Shown here one piece after another: positions 48,873 to 61,729 of a stretch of 64,000 nucleotides of DNA. The position numbers and the translations under genes were made by a program. The notes beneath the pieces were generated by a model. The model ran no database searches, was not told the DNA's origin, and was given only the letters and a program-made list of their open reading frames with translations. Each line of letters opens with the position of its first letter. Within the stretch, counting starts at the first letter, position 1. Source of the stretch: Plectrocnemia conspersa (taxonomy: Eukaryota > Arthropoda > Insecta > Trichoptera > Polycentropodidae); the NCBI GenBank assembly GCA_009617715.1, contig VTFK01000021.1:1-64000 (forward strand), written 5' to 3'.

Positions 48873-49259
48873 CAGGGCCGGCCCGAGGGGCAGGCAGTAC
48901 AGGCGATCGCCTGGGGCGCTAGATCTTGTGGGGCGCCGTGATACCAAATAAAGGCGCAATATTCACTTAAAATTATCAAACAATATTGTTAAAGAATATA
49001 ATTTGATATAATTTTTTTGTATACACTACTGTGAACTCTTTAGATTATTTCACGAGCAAAAAATCGCGACGAAAATAAAACTGCAAATTCTTAAATACCC
49101 ACAATCTCTAAAAATAGTATGGTGTCAAATATAATATTAAATTACTTTAATTTGAATTATATTTTTGTGCTCATGTAATGAGTTATTAAAGTATTAATAG
49201 GGGGGAGGGCGCAAATTTAGTTTTTGCCTGGGGCGCCAAATAACCTAGGGCCGGCCCTG
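48873..49259. mobile_element. hAT-type MITE with perfect 8-bp target duplication
   Basis: Begins CAGGGCCGGCCCGAGGGG and ends, inverted, CAGGGCCGGCCCTAGGTTAT. The outer 12 bases are identical and an inner GCGCC block recurs on both sides. Flanks are identical CTCTTAAC (48865-48872 and 49260-49267). The interior is AT-rich and non-coding (387 bp). An 8-bp duplication and CAGGG ends fit hAT. Confidence 0.88.
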
Positions 49260-49478
49260 CTCTTAACGATAGTTTGTGTATGCCACAAAATTGTATACAA
49301 AATGATGGAATTGTATATGAGCGGACAGTCCTTCATACCATAGTGACGGCTCGGCTCTAGTAGCTTAGTAATGTGTACACGCGCTAAAATAATGTACAAG
49401 TTTGGGACCAGAGATTACTGGCCCTAGTGGCTATATACATAAATGTCATTTAATACATATATATCATTTAAACACAAT

Positions 49479-49800
49479 AGTCCAGTGGCATAGTAGGTGA
49501 CTAATATCTGAAAGACTTGGACTCCAATCCCATACAAACCCTAATTTTTTTCAATTTCTATCGTGGCTGGGAGATCGGAATTAATTATAATTAATTTAAT
49601 ATGTAATTATATTTCTGATAGAATATTACATATTGATATTTTATTTTTTCTAATCCAATGGATAAATAATTAAAATAAAATGTAACTAGGTCTTGCATAG
49701 TTACATATTTTGATTCTAAGCTCTAATAATAGTTAATGTTTATTAAAATATATGTGACTAATTTACAGACTGGAAATTTATCGTATGAACTAAATGTTAA
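49479..49800 (+). repeat. tRNA-like SINE, copy 3
   Basis: Has an A-box-like TGGCATAGTAGG at about 49485 and a B-box-like GGACTCCAATCCC about 32 bases later, then AGATCGGAATTA and an AT-rich body with ACTAGGTCTTGCATAGTTAC. The head parallels copy 1 and the distal part copy 2. Confidence 0.65.
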
Positions 49801-52800
49801 ATAGTTTGTTATGAAATTGTCAAATGAAATTTTGTTACGTCACATAGTGTTGCTAGTGTGCCACATAGCTCGTGGCTCCATGTTAACCAAATAAATCTGC
49901 CCCTACATTCTCACTGCATTTTAGAGCTGCAAATTTTTGATGCTGTTATGGACCCGCACTGAATGTAGGCATGCCGTTGTTATTGTAACTCCTAACTTAT
50001 TATTTTTAATTATTGATATCTTATTATTTAGTTAAGGTAAACAGATTTTTAAAATATCAAAGAACACCAAAAATAAAAATGTCATTATTGCTGCGGGAGC
50101 TAAAAAAATCAAACATCATTTTGGAAATTTTTCTTGAAAGGCGTCCAGTCACACTATATTAGTGAACTTTTAGGCGTTTTAAGAAATTATAAAATAAGCA
50201 CAAATAATCTAAATCAATGACCGTCATTGTGGTTCGTTATTTTATAATACTATTATTAGATATTTGACATTCCGGTGTGCCTTACATGGTAGGAGTCTGT
50301 TACAGAACTCACACCATTTTGGAGCTTCCTACCCAATCTGAACACTCGATGAATTTCAGTAGGCTTATCTCTTCTCATTCACTGTATCATACTGAAAAAG
50401 TCAAATATATAATGTTATTAGAACTCACGATTTAATGTTTAAGTACTGCTGAAATCTTTTATTTGAAATGTGTTTTTAAAGTAAAATTTCTGTTAATGTA
50501 TTTATTTTAGCTGATTTTAAACAGGTTTTGAAGGCTGAACTGTTGTTGTTAATATATATTTGATCATTTATTAATAGTTCTAGTTCTCTAGAATGTTCTT
50601 TTTAGACTCAAAATATGATTCTAAAAACACAAATAGATGTGCACTGATCAGTGCCTCAACTCAATGTTTTTTTTTATTTTGGTCGACTCGTGATGTTATA
50701 TTTTTTCTATATTCATATGAAAAAATTTAGGCTATAAATGACAAAATACAAAATAAAACATATTTTGTAATATTTATTCGAGGATTCACAATATACATTT
50801 GGTAAAATGTCAGTACATCTATCAAAATGCAAAATATAGGAAATAAAACAAACAAAAAATGTTTATTGTAAATTATTATTAATTAATTGAGTTCACTAAT
50901 TTGACTACATATAACAAAAAAAGTAGACTTATAAATAAGAGAAGACAAAGAAATTTAAATGCGCAACATTTATATAAGTATATACTCTTTTCACATAATT
51001 TACATATGAATTATACACTCGTATACCTGCGCCAGTTCATGTATTAGAAACGTAACAAAAAGCGCAGACCAAAACTGCTAAATTGTTAAGATGAAACGAC
51101 GGCAGTCTGAGCAGTCTTCGAAGGCGTCCCGACGCAGCTCCATCAAAAACGATAACAACATAAAACTACAATTGACGAACGAGCCGAGGCGACGCGTGAA
51201 TCGGAAAAAAGTTATAAAAAAAATCTCTTCATTGAGCACCTTTCTACAAGCTGGTCTTTAGCCCGTTCGTTGGCCAAACGCGATCGGAAACATCCCGTGC
51301 GACTTGTAAAAATATATATTCGCGCAAATGTTCCGACGAGGCACTTGTGAGCCGAGCGAAACGTTAGCGCTAATTTTTTCCGTAATTAGTGGACCCCGAA
51401 ATCTTATTTGCACAAAACGCCTCGAAGATATCACACATTCTCATTTATAAAACGGTAAAAATGTGAACAGAGGACGAGGTAGAAGTTGAGAAGCGTTCCG
51501 GCAACACCGGTAAAGTAGCATCTTAAAAGTTAACCGATTTAGTCAATCGAGGACACAAAATCATAGTAATAAATAATAATTTAATAAAAAATACTCGTGT
51601 CCGTCGATTTCGTGCTGCAACCTCAAAATAAAATAATGATAGATCTTGGTAATCTTGGCAATGGTAAGGATTGTATACTTGTTTTATATCAATTTTCCCT
51701 TACCGATTGTCACTTAGATGTAGTTGAAAAACCAGGCAAGATAACGTATCTATATTTCTGAGGAAATTGTAAATCTCAAATCTATGTTTTATTTTATATA
51801 TATATATATCAGTAGCGGTGTTTTAATTATGACTGGGAAAGCGTAGGTACAATATCATAGCAACTAATGTCAACTCTTCGCACTACAATTGAAAAAACTT
51901 GACAGATAAGTAAAAATGTACAGGCGTAATGAGCACGCATAATACAATACGTGATGACGATAGCTAACTCTTATTTATACAGTTGATTTATCGTAACAAT
52001 CAGTCTCTCTCTTTCTAGAATAGTAACAAATTATCGAAATAGCATCAAGGTAAATATTGCTTCTATTCATTAGAGCAAAGAACAGAATTACTGTAAATAA
52101 GATAAGTTTATTGTGATGAAGATATTTCGTAAATTTGATGATTACTCTAAGCCCCGCCCCGGAAGCTGGAGTGAGGTTGTTCGCTCACACTATCGCACAC
52201 GATAAAAGCGAATTAGTTTTTGGGAATTAATTGTGTATTTTAATACACATATTAATTAGGGAAATATATATAAAATAATCCACCACTGATACTTGTATTT
52301 ACTATTAATACGTAGCAACTAATTTTCTGTAACTTTCCTCCGAACTCGTTCCCTAATTCTATTTGATGTGATAAATATACAAATGAATTTGATACACATT
52401 TTAATAGTATATGATGAACACATTAAAAAAAATCTCAAAGATAATTTGCTGTTCTTGCATAAATTGAAATAAACCAAAATAATTAACATACCCCAGTGTA
52501 ACTATGACATCACTCTCGCAAGATAAATTGCTTTATTAAGCAGCAAAACTTTTCCATGACTGAGTTCTTTAATATATTTGAGGTATATGTCATCTTGCCC
52601 GAGTTTCCTCACTTTCCTTACGATAACGATACGAGTGCATTTGAAAGAAAATATTTACCATCGAGTAGACTACACCAAAGAAAGATTATACATGACTTAT
52701 TAAAACGTCGCCGTTAACGACGATTCGGATCTTTGGCACAGTCACACAAGTTAAAACAAAACGGTGGGTTTACTACATTTTTATAAATATAATATTTCCG

Positions 52801-53735
52801 CCCACTTCCAAGTTCACGTGAACGATATATAAATACATTGTACATAGGATCAAAAAAAAAAATTCATGGAAGCCAATCAGACTACACCTCGACTGATACG
52901 TTAAACGTCAAACGAATGTTATACGTTCGCATATGCTTAAAGCACGCTTGGAAGTAGGATTTGATCCATTTGCTCTACTCGTTACTATACATAATAAGAT
53001 GAATATACGTACACGTTTACTTATTAATTTATAAAAAAAAGCAATACACAAACCGAACAAAAACAAATTCACAGTCGGAAGATACAACTTCTTTTATATG
53101 CACAATACGATTAGTACAACTAGAACACATTAAACAGTGAACAAGCAACAGAAACGATATAATTTATACAAATAAATATACATATGTATATATGATTACA
53201 CGTGGAGCCGTTTTGTTATTTGTCATGGGGAGTATTGCATTTAAGTTTCCGTACATTATTACTTATATGAAGGCATGCTTGTTGTGGGGACCGAAGGATC
53301 AGTCTTATTGCGTAGGATTCGACGACTCTCCGGCGCTCCCATACAAAACGCCCGACGACAGCAAGCGTACGTTCGACGGCGCGTCTTACAATAGATAACG
53401 TACTTAAAACGGACACGCCGTCGGACGTGAACGTATACGTACCGTTTGAATATCACTATGCATATATATATCTGAAGGTTCGATCGCTCTAATATTAGTT
53501 AGTCTCTCATCTTCGTACCTTGTCACAATACAATTTCATTCACAAAAATAAAATTAAAATAAGTCACTCAGTCACTATTTATGGATGTTGATCGTGATTT
53601 ACAACGAATCGAATATGATATAATATCGCGATAAGTCAATTTTATAACATAGTAAACCGTTGGTATAAATTCGTTATATTTATTAATTTAGTCTTTGGTA
53701 CCGCCTAAACGAAGGACGAGAACTCAACGGGCGCA
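49801..53735 (-). other. intergenic sequence and probable long TRF2 3' UTR
   Basis: No supported coding region. The TRF2 stop is at 53736, so its 3' UTR runs left from there. From about 50.9 to 53.7 kb the sequence is less repetitive and more mixed in composition than flanking DNA, which suits a long UTR. Minus-strand AATAAA candidates exist (for example at about 50771). Short ORFs at 53192-53456 on both strands appear fortuitous. Confidence 0.4.
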
Positions 53736-56700
53736 TCACTCCCAACTTTGGTCACTGTCGACGTTGCGATCGTCGTCCGACAACGTCACCAGGTCCATCG
53801 GGTCGCCCTGGTGTTTCTTGGGCGTGGGGATGTCGACGTTCGCCGCGCGTTTGGCGCGCTTCGCCTGCCAATTGATCTCGTCCTCCGCCGTCCTCTCTTT
53901 CCTAAACTCGTACACCAATGGAAATATGCGCTCTATGGCAGTTTGCACATCGCAGACGCTCCGTGCTGCAACAAAAACAAAACGTTGGTTTATTACTGTT
54001 ATTTCTTAAAGCTGTCATAAATACAAATAGTGCATGGAATTGAGTTTAAATCTAAACTACATAGTTTCCATAGTGTTAAATATAATTTTTCAGCACTTGT
54101 TATTTAACAGGGAATTATTTTAAGGGATTCTTCTTTCAAAAGTCATCAATAACCGTATCATATAATATATTGTCTAAAAGTATTTTTTCGATTGATATTT
54201 ATGTAAGAGCTGACAATCTATTCTCACTTTGACTATTTCTAGTGAATGTTTTTATTCTTTTCATTGTAGAAAATGATCTTTCTACATAAGCACTTATCGC
54301 CGGTATGGTAAAAATTAATTTTATTAAATTGAATTATGTTGATTGAATATCTTTTAGTTAATTTTTAATAATCACATTATTCCAGCAATTTATAGATATT
54401 AAATGGAATTCTGGTGAGGAATATATATAAATAAGTTCAATTTTCAACATCATAAAATTAAAAAAAGTTTCATACGAGCGTTGAAGTGATATAAAAAGTG
54501 GTTCTGGAAAATTCTTTTCGTATTCCTTAATTCACGTTTAAAATTTCCACAAATGAATAAATGAATAAATGATATAAATATTTAATTTTTAGAATCATAT
54601 TACAATCCCATGGCATGTGTCGCATCTACCGCATGTATGAACCGCACGCCATTGATATAAACATATATTGTTAAAAATTAGAAAGAGATGATATCAATTG
54701 GGTGGTATTTAACAGAGAATTATTTTGAGAGATATGTGCATTAAAATAATTACTTTGTTCAATAAAACGAATTGTTTGTGCATTTATGAAAAGTAAATCT
54801 TCAAATTTTTTCATCGAAAATGAATTCAGTGCAGTTATTCATAGCATGTCTTTTCTGACCAGTCTGTTTAACAGTAATGCAAAAACAATTAGTTTTATGG
54901 AACAATTATATTATACATTGCTTATTTAAGTTGTCCTCCTTTTAAAGTGCTGAAATTCCTCTAAAATTTTTTTTTACTAGTATGTATGCAGTCATTTATT
55001 TGAGAGCGGTTAAAATATATAAAAACCACTGCTCGTCCTAGGCTGAGTATCATCATGATTCATTTTCAGAAGTGAGGATATTTTGATCAGGAATTTTCCT
55101 TTTAAATGTCTTTAACTGACGAAATTGATGAAACATGGACTGTCAGAAAAACAAAGGATTGAACACGTGCTTCTTAAAGGGCCATAGTTTTTTTTGTTTA
55201 TTTCTTTGATTTATTGCGACAAAGTCATACTTTCATGGAAACGACACATTCAAGTAGTTCTGGCCCTTGTTTGTTTTACACAAAGGGTTCCAAGGGCCTT
55301 GCAAATTTGACGTTGAAGTTTTGGTTAAGTATGTATACGAATTTTACAAAGATACTCAAAGTATGAGACGATAAAACCGACCCTAGAATTTGTACAATTT
55401 TGACATCATCGTGTTTTCTAGGAGAATGAAATATTGCTATATTAATTGTAATTTAAAATTTTGTGATAAAAGTAATATTAACGTCTGTTTTTATTAATTT
55501 TATCAACGCGAGTGAATTGGTTGTGTATGCTCAAAGCCGGCTCTGAATATATGTTAACCGTTTAATCAGGCATGACGCCCAAAGGCGTTTTAATTATATA
55601 TCATACGTAACAGGCTAGACGCAAAAAGTCATCATTGAATTTTAAAATGTTTTCAATAGGATCAATACCGTATTCTGTCTAGTGAATTTAAATAAATTTT
55701 AATTTGACAAATTTAACTGCCCGTTAAGAATAAACTATTTTTAATCACATAATAAGAAACTGCTCGGTTAACCCCTTAAGTGGATATGTCGTATATATCC
55801 ATCATGACAAAAGTACTTGCAAAGTGGGTATGACGGATATATCAGCATTTTGAAAATTTTAGCAAAACTCGATGGAAACGACGGATATGTCCGCTTGCGG
55901 CATTGTTTACGTTAGATGTATGAATGATTCATCTCGGGAACCGGCTTGTTCGATCTTGATGATATCAGTATGTCAAGCGATCGTAGAGGTTTCACAGATT
56001 TGGTTTGTTCAGTTCATATTGTTCGTTTTATTTTCTACATATTTTTTACTTGTAAGTTGGTTGCAATAATTAATAATATTATTCAGAATAGTAATATTAT
56101 TAATAAAAATATTTTTGATAAAAAAAAGAGAAGAGAAGTTAAGAAGATCTAAAACCGCAAAACCTTCACATTTAGTAGAAGCACATTTTCCGTTATTTAT
56201 TCCGCCGACGACATAACAAAACTGTACTGTGTTATAAAAAGGGTATTCGAAAGGAATCTAAATACTGGTGTGAAGACTGCAGCAGATCACCACTTTCCAC
56301 AGCTCCATGTCTTAAAATATATCACACCAAAAAATAATTTTTTGGTGTGTATATATCCGCTAGCGGCAAAAAGTTCGTGTCACTACAGATCACACTTTCA
56401 ACAGTGAAGCATAACGTTGAAGGGGTTAAGAGGTTAAAAACTCATAAGTAGAAAGAATAATTATCAATTATTTTCAACAGCAAGAGTAAAATGGAGTACA
56501 ATACAACATATTGAAATATTCTAATATTATCTATTTTGACCCCTTATTTTATTATCTGAGGACAGCGACACAAATCCCTTATTTACATTACAATAGCAAG
56601 CACAGTTGAAAATGTGAAACGGAATTTTTAATAATTATACTCGCAATGCGATCTTTGAGATCATAAATTTTTAACCAGTTTCCAAGCATATATAAAAAAA

Positions 56701-57994
56701 TTGTTCCAAACATATGATTGAAGGTCGAATATTTTAGATGTTACACAAACTTCAAACGCGCTCCAAATGTTGACAAACCAATAAACGATACCTTATTAAT
56801 TGATAAGTGTATTAAATGCTAAAAACTGGTTATAGCAAGATAGCGAATTGGCTCATAAGAAAAATCAAATAAAACATACCTGTAACAGTAACACTGCCGG
56901 TTGAAAATATTTTTAAAGTTGCTTTGGGACTAGTTATTCTATACGTAACACCTGGATGCAATTCGGGCTCATAACTGAAACGGGAAAAATCAAACATATC
57001 ATACACTGATCGTATCAAAATAAGAATAAAAGTACCAAAAGTCATCAAAGAAATGTATCGTCATATTTTATTTTAATAAATGACAATGCATATAAATATC
57101 TGATAGCACACAAATTCTATGTATCAAATAACTTTTTGGAATACTATTTTGCAATTAAATAATTGCAACAACAACGACAAAAAATAGTGAGAAATATTGT
57201 TCAAGTCACCACAAATTTTTAGGAAGTGCAAAGTGCATACGACAAAACTTTATTCATAGTATATTTGAAAAATGATTTATAAATGTTTTGTATCAAAAGC
57301 TGATAACTAGTAGCTTCTTTTTCGCCCATTATATAAGTGCTACAACGGTCATTATCTTTTAAGTTTTTATTGAGAAATATAATGTAGATAGAACATATCA
57401 ACGTTATGGTCTTAATTATTACGGAATGCAGCGATGACTTTTGGAACAATTTATACATCATGTGACTTACTCTGCTTCTTTGTGTTTCTGAGAAAAAGCT
57501 GTGATTTTGATTGCGAAAGGCATTGAACAGGTTCCGAGGACATTTACTACTCTGAAATTGTGAAACCTAACTTTAAAGCCGAGCTTTTGGAGGCATCGGG
57601 CGTACCGCCGAGCGGCAACCTTCGCCTGGGGCTCGCTGGTAGCGCCCGTGCACGTGATCCGCCCCGACGACCAGATCGACGCCGTCGTGTATGGCCTGCG
57701 CAGCTTCATCGTGACCATTCCGTTCTCACGGCGGAACTCGACGTTGATGCCGTTAAGCGCTATCTGCCTAAGGTTCAGGTGGCACCGGACGCTGAAGCTG
57801 CACACCACGTTATTGATGACTATGTCTATCTCGGGAGAGTCCTCCTCTTGCGCTGCCTGGCAGCCGACTGCCGTTTCAGCGGACTGGTCTCCCATTTCAT
57901 GGTTGGTTCGGTCGTTGACTGGCATTGAGTGTCCGTGCACTATGCTCGATCCCGTCAGTGTTTGCATGCCGTTCTCTTGGAGAATCGTAGCCAT
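53736..57994 (-). CDS. Trf2: TBP-related factor 2 / TBP-like protein 1
   Basis: Core-promoter factor that replaces TBP at TATA-less, often DPE- or DRE-type promoters. Exons: 57994-57471, 56974-56880 and 53965-53736, 849 bp, 282 aa. After a 60-residue Gln/Asn/Glu-rich leader comes the bipartite TBP-like core: IDIVINNVVCSFSVRCHLNL, then MKLRRP, IWSSGRITCTGATSE and LQKLGFKVRFHNFRVVNVLG; the second half gives YEPELHPGVTYRI, LKIFSTGSVTVT and IERIFPLVYEFRKE. The C-terminal tail is about 50 residues, basic then acidic (WQAKRAKRAANVDIPTPKKH). The first usable ATG is at 57994 (MATILQENG). However, the frame stays open from there up to a CAAG acceptor at 58016, so a longer isoform joined to upstream exons is possible, as known for the fly gene. 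Confidence 0.93.
54175..54310 (-). pseudogene. hAT transposase C-terminal fragment
   Basis: The minus strand reads TIPAISAYVERSFSTMKRIK followed by a segment with SENRLSALT, the hAT family C-terminal dimerisation motif (normally SASAERSFSxLKRIK). It ends in a stop and lacks the rest of the protein. It lies in TRF2 intron 53966-56879; the neighbouring repeat at 54690-55330 may belong to the same element. Confidence 0.7.
54690..55330 (+). repeat. inverted dispersed repeat, arm A, in the TRF2 intron
   Basis: Blocks such as ATAAAACGAATTGTTTGTGC, AAAATATATAAAAACCACTG and GAGGATATTTTGATCAGGAA reappear in inverse orientation at 59030-59540. The match is patchy with indels. No clear coding content. 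Confidence 0.7.
55768..56429 (+). mobile_element. piggyBac deletion derivative with TTAA ends
   Basis: Flanked by TTAA (55768-55771 and 56426-56429), with CCCCTTAAGTGG at the left end and CCCCTTCAACGTT (inverted) at the right. Near 56220-56335 the plus strand reads VLYKKGIRKESKYWCEDCS-RSPLSTAPC-KIYHTKK, the cysteine-rich C-terminal domain of piggyBac transposases. Near 55917-55990 a start-like stretch with LFDLDDISMSSD resembles the acidic N-terminus. The middle, with the catalytic aspartates, is gone. It lies in the TRF2 intron. Confidence 0.85.
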
Positions 57995-58014
57995 CACCAC
58001 TTCAGTCTTGGAAT

Positions 58015-59029
58015 CCTTGAAATAAAGAAAAAGATGCTGTTAATCAAAACATACGTTTCAAAATTATTATGCATAAATAAATTCATATATGTTCGCTAAC
58101 TACTACCACACCGTTTCAGCTTAAAACCTGAAATTTTGCATACGGGCATAGTTTTTGAGGTAGCTAGATTATGCAATGAAACTGGATGTGCTAAAAAGCG
58201 CAACCTCGTATTCCGTTAATCCTGACTGACGTGTCTTAACAGTAAAGATTGCAATTTGAGGTAAGATTTGAATTTGCAATGACCATAAATAGACCTTAAG
58301 GAAAAATTTGGAGTCACCTTACTTTTTCTTTAGCTTAGTTTAGTGTGAGTGCTCCCAAGGTTATTTTTTCCCCCCAGCAGTAATTTAAAGAATGTACTGA
58401 TATACGTGGATCCTGTTTTTACATATTTAAAGGTTGTCAGGGGACTTTCTGAACTTGATTCAGAAATCATAAATAAGTAGAGCGCTTTATTTTCGTCAAT
58501 ATTCATTAACTACTAAGAGATGGAAATATTTGGGTTACACATAGGGATTGCAATACTGGTACTTTAAATATCAATATTAAAATATCAATATCAAAAAATA
58601 CCAGTATTTTAAATATCAATATCAAAAATACCAGTATTTAAAATATCAATATCAAAAAATACCGGTATTTTAAATATTAATATATTACAAAAATAAAAAG
58701 AAACAGAATAAAAAAAGTCACCTTAGACATTTTTGTTTGTTTACGCCGTAAACAAATAAAAATTTCTGGGGTGACCTTTTTTTAGCTCCCACCAGCAAAA
58801 GAAATTTTGGCTCGCCCCCAAAAATGTTTGTAACAGAAAAATGAATAAATTTTGAATAATACCGATATTGTAATTTATTATATTTCGTAACCAAAAATAA
58901 TTGTAAAAAACAAGGGGCAAAAAAGCCAGTTTTAATTTTTTTAAATGAACGAAAAACCGGCTAATCAGTTTTAACTGACTTGGAAGTCCTAAGTGAATCT
59001 TGTTGCAATTTATTAATGACTAAAAGTCC
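58015..59029. other. sequence upstream of the TRF2 coding exon
   Basis: Presumably intron of a longer TRF2 transcript. Contains a tandem repeat (58548-58690) and AT-rich sequence, with no other gene. Confidence 0.4.
58548..58690. repeat. tandem repeat of ~33-bp units with a palindromic core
   Basis: About four units containing ATCAATATCAAAAAATACC and AGTATTTTAAAT. The core AATACCAGTATTT / AAATACCGGTATTT is (near-)palindromic. Confidence 0.75.
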
Positions 59030-59540
59030 AGTATTATGAGTCATATCTGTCACTCCAGTGAGTGCACAAGTGGACTAAAAAGTTCCGAAATGGGTCAGCT
59101 CTGTTGTAGACTTTTTAACAAAGTCAGGCACACCGATTACATTGTGTCGGTTAAAGGCATTATGAAGGAAAATTGCTGATCAAAATATCTTCACTTCTGA
59201 AAATGAATCTTGATGATACTTGACCCAAGATGAGCAGTGGTTTTATATATTTTAACCGCTTTCAAATAGATTACTGCACACACACAAGAGGACAATTTAA
59301 ACAAGCAACGTATAAAATAATTGTTCCATAAAACGAATTGTTTATGCATTACTGTTGGACAGATTGATCAGAACAATGAATACCTTACGAATAACTAAAA
59401 AATTCTAAGATTTATTTTACATAAATACACAAACAATTCGTTTTATTGAACTAAATATTTATTTTAATGCCCACATCGCTCAAAATAATTCTCTGTTAAA
59501 TAGCACCTAATTGATAACATTTTTATTTGATTTTTAAGAA
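59030..59540 (-). repeat. inverted dispersed repeat, arm B, upstream of TRF2
   Basis: Inverse partner of 54690-55330, for example AAAATATCTTCACTTCTGAA, TTATATATTTTAACCGC and CAATTCGTTTTATTGAAC. It lies right of the TRF2 coding exon at 58015, so the two arms enclose exons 57994-57471 and 56974-56880. Confidence 0.7.
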
Positions 59541-61729
59541 TATATTTATATTGTAAAAATTATCAATGATCAGTATCTATTAAATTGCTAATATTTTTAT
59601 ATGAAAAGTTTATGTTAACAATATGAGTATCCTGAAAAACCCTTTATCGTTATCATTGTAAAAGTACACAGATGAGTAAAATATTGTATTATCAGAGCCA
59701 TATATAAAATGGAATACATGAAATATAAGGCACATGATAAAAGCAGAACTGTATGATATGGTGAAAAAAATTTGATGAACTACTATTTTCAAATATTCAT
59801 TTTTGAAACTCATCAGTATATATATATATATATATATTTCCAGTTTACAATATCATTGCCAGTTTCATACAAACAAGAATAAAGGTGTAATAAATCACAT
59901 TTATTGCATTAAACATTTTTTTTAGAAAGCAGAACAATAAAAATACATCTGTAGAAAATGCATTAAGTAATCTAAAGAAACGGTATTCTCAAATATGCAC
60001 CTTTTAGAAAGACGTCATTTTGAATGGATAATATTATGAAAATATAAGGTAAAATATAAACTTTGTTCCAAATTGGCTAGGGTTTAGAATATCTTTCAAT
60101 CTAAACATTCTAACCGAAGCTATCTTTAAAGCAAAACGAGACTTAATTAAAGTCAATTACCGTGTGTAGTCGCATGATGATTACTGTTAAAAAATTATCG
60201 CAAATTTGCACAGCAGTGATTTGCAAACACGTCATAATATGCTTTCCCAATGGGCTTATTAATCAAAATGTTGCAAAATACAACAAAATGTTTATTAGAT
60301 CAAACAAAGCAGCAGTGTGTCGAAACGTGTAAACAAAGCGGTGAAAAAACGGTGAGGAAGCAGCCCATTTCAATAGTGTACGTGAGGAAGTGACCTATTT
60401 ACGTACGAGTTGCACGACAACGAGAGCTAATGGGATCTTCGCATAGCTACAAAGTTCTCAATGAATGCACGCATGAATCGTTCTTCGCCGACGACAGGAT
60501 ATACCGAAAGGGACGCTGTATCTGATTTATACAATAATTACAAATTAGATAGTCAGACGGCCAGATATTGACTTTGTGGGTGGATTCAGTGTAAGGTGAG
60601 AACGGAGCGCAATTGCAATTTACCAGTTAGAACGACAATTGATATCACAACAGGAAATAAAGAAATGATACTACTGATTAAAACAACAAAACAGTGCCGG
60701 AATGATTTTACGGATGTTTGATTACATTATTTACAACACGTAGTTGAAACGCGATTCATTTTAATGTTCATTTATAACTATTTTTCATTGATGAAATTAA
60801 AAGACATGAAACAGTATTTTAATAAAATACTATCGTATCTTGAAATCAAACTGTGGATGAGAAAAGGAGTAGCATACAGTTTTAATAAAAGTGCCGTAAC
60901 TAAGTTATGAGCTATAATTAAAAAATTTAATGTATTATTTATATAGTATTTTACTGAAGGTGCTATATGTTGAATTAATATATAAAAAAACAATTAAAAT
61001 ATTGGATTCTAAATTTATGTATAATAAACTTTTCTGTAGTTCAAGTTTAAGTGTAAAATTTTACATCTATAAATACTATAAAATATTTTATGACAAAGTA
61101 ATATTACCGTAACTAATTGAAATTTTGTGTTAGTCAACTTTTCTAGGTCACGGTTATTTATCAATTGCAGTGTAAATAAACTTTCTTCGTTTCTTTCTAT
61201 TTTCAAATTTAGGCAAGAATTATATAATATCAAAAGGACTCAACATGTAAATTTCAAAGTATGCAAAACTTCGTCGAATATAGGTTTTTAGTAAGTCATA
61301 GTCAAACTCATATTCGAATAAATAAAAATTCTCATTATCTTAGTACTACCTTAGAAAAAATTAAATCTTTCTATTTTAACAAGATATCTGATTAAAGACT
61401 TAAGCGAGTTTGATATTTAGTATTATTTACTTACAAAAGGCAATATACTATATGGTTTAATCAGGAGGGAAATTTTTTGGGTTCAAATAGTTTTTATGGA
61501 GCATTCCAAAGGTGGTAATTTCTGGCTGAAATATAAAATTTTCAAGCGAGAGAAAGGTGGTATAAAATATCTACTTTTACTTTGTTAACTATTATGCGAT
61601 TTTAACTTTATACTTTGGAAGTAATGGAACAGTGCTTCTCAAAGCCATGAAATATTTCAGAATCACTTTTTCAATACAAAAAAAGATTTAGATTTTTTTT
61701 TAAAAAATGTATCTACATCTTAATTTTTA
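59541..61729. other. gene-free stretch
   Basis: AT-rich sequence with only short fortuitous ORFs. A somewhat GC-richer stretch at about 60.3-60.6 kb has no recognisable coding potential; it could be an untranslated exon or promoter of TRF2. Confidence 0.35.

Noticed and set aside
57560..58025. Plus-strand ORFs of 122-125 aa
   Set aside because: Shadows of the TRF2 coding exon on the other strand.
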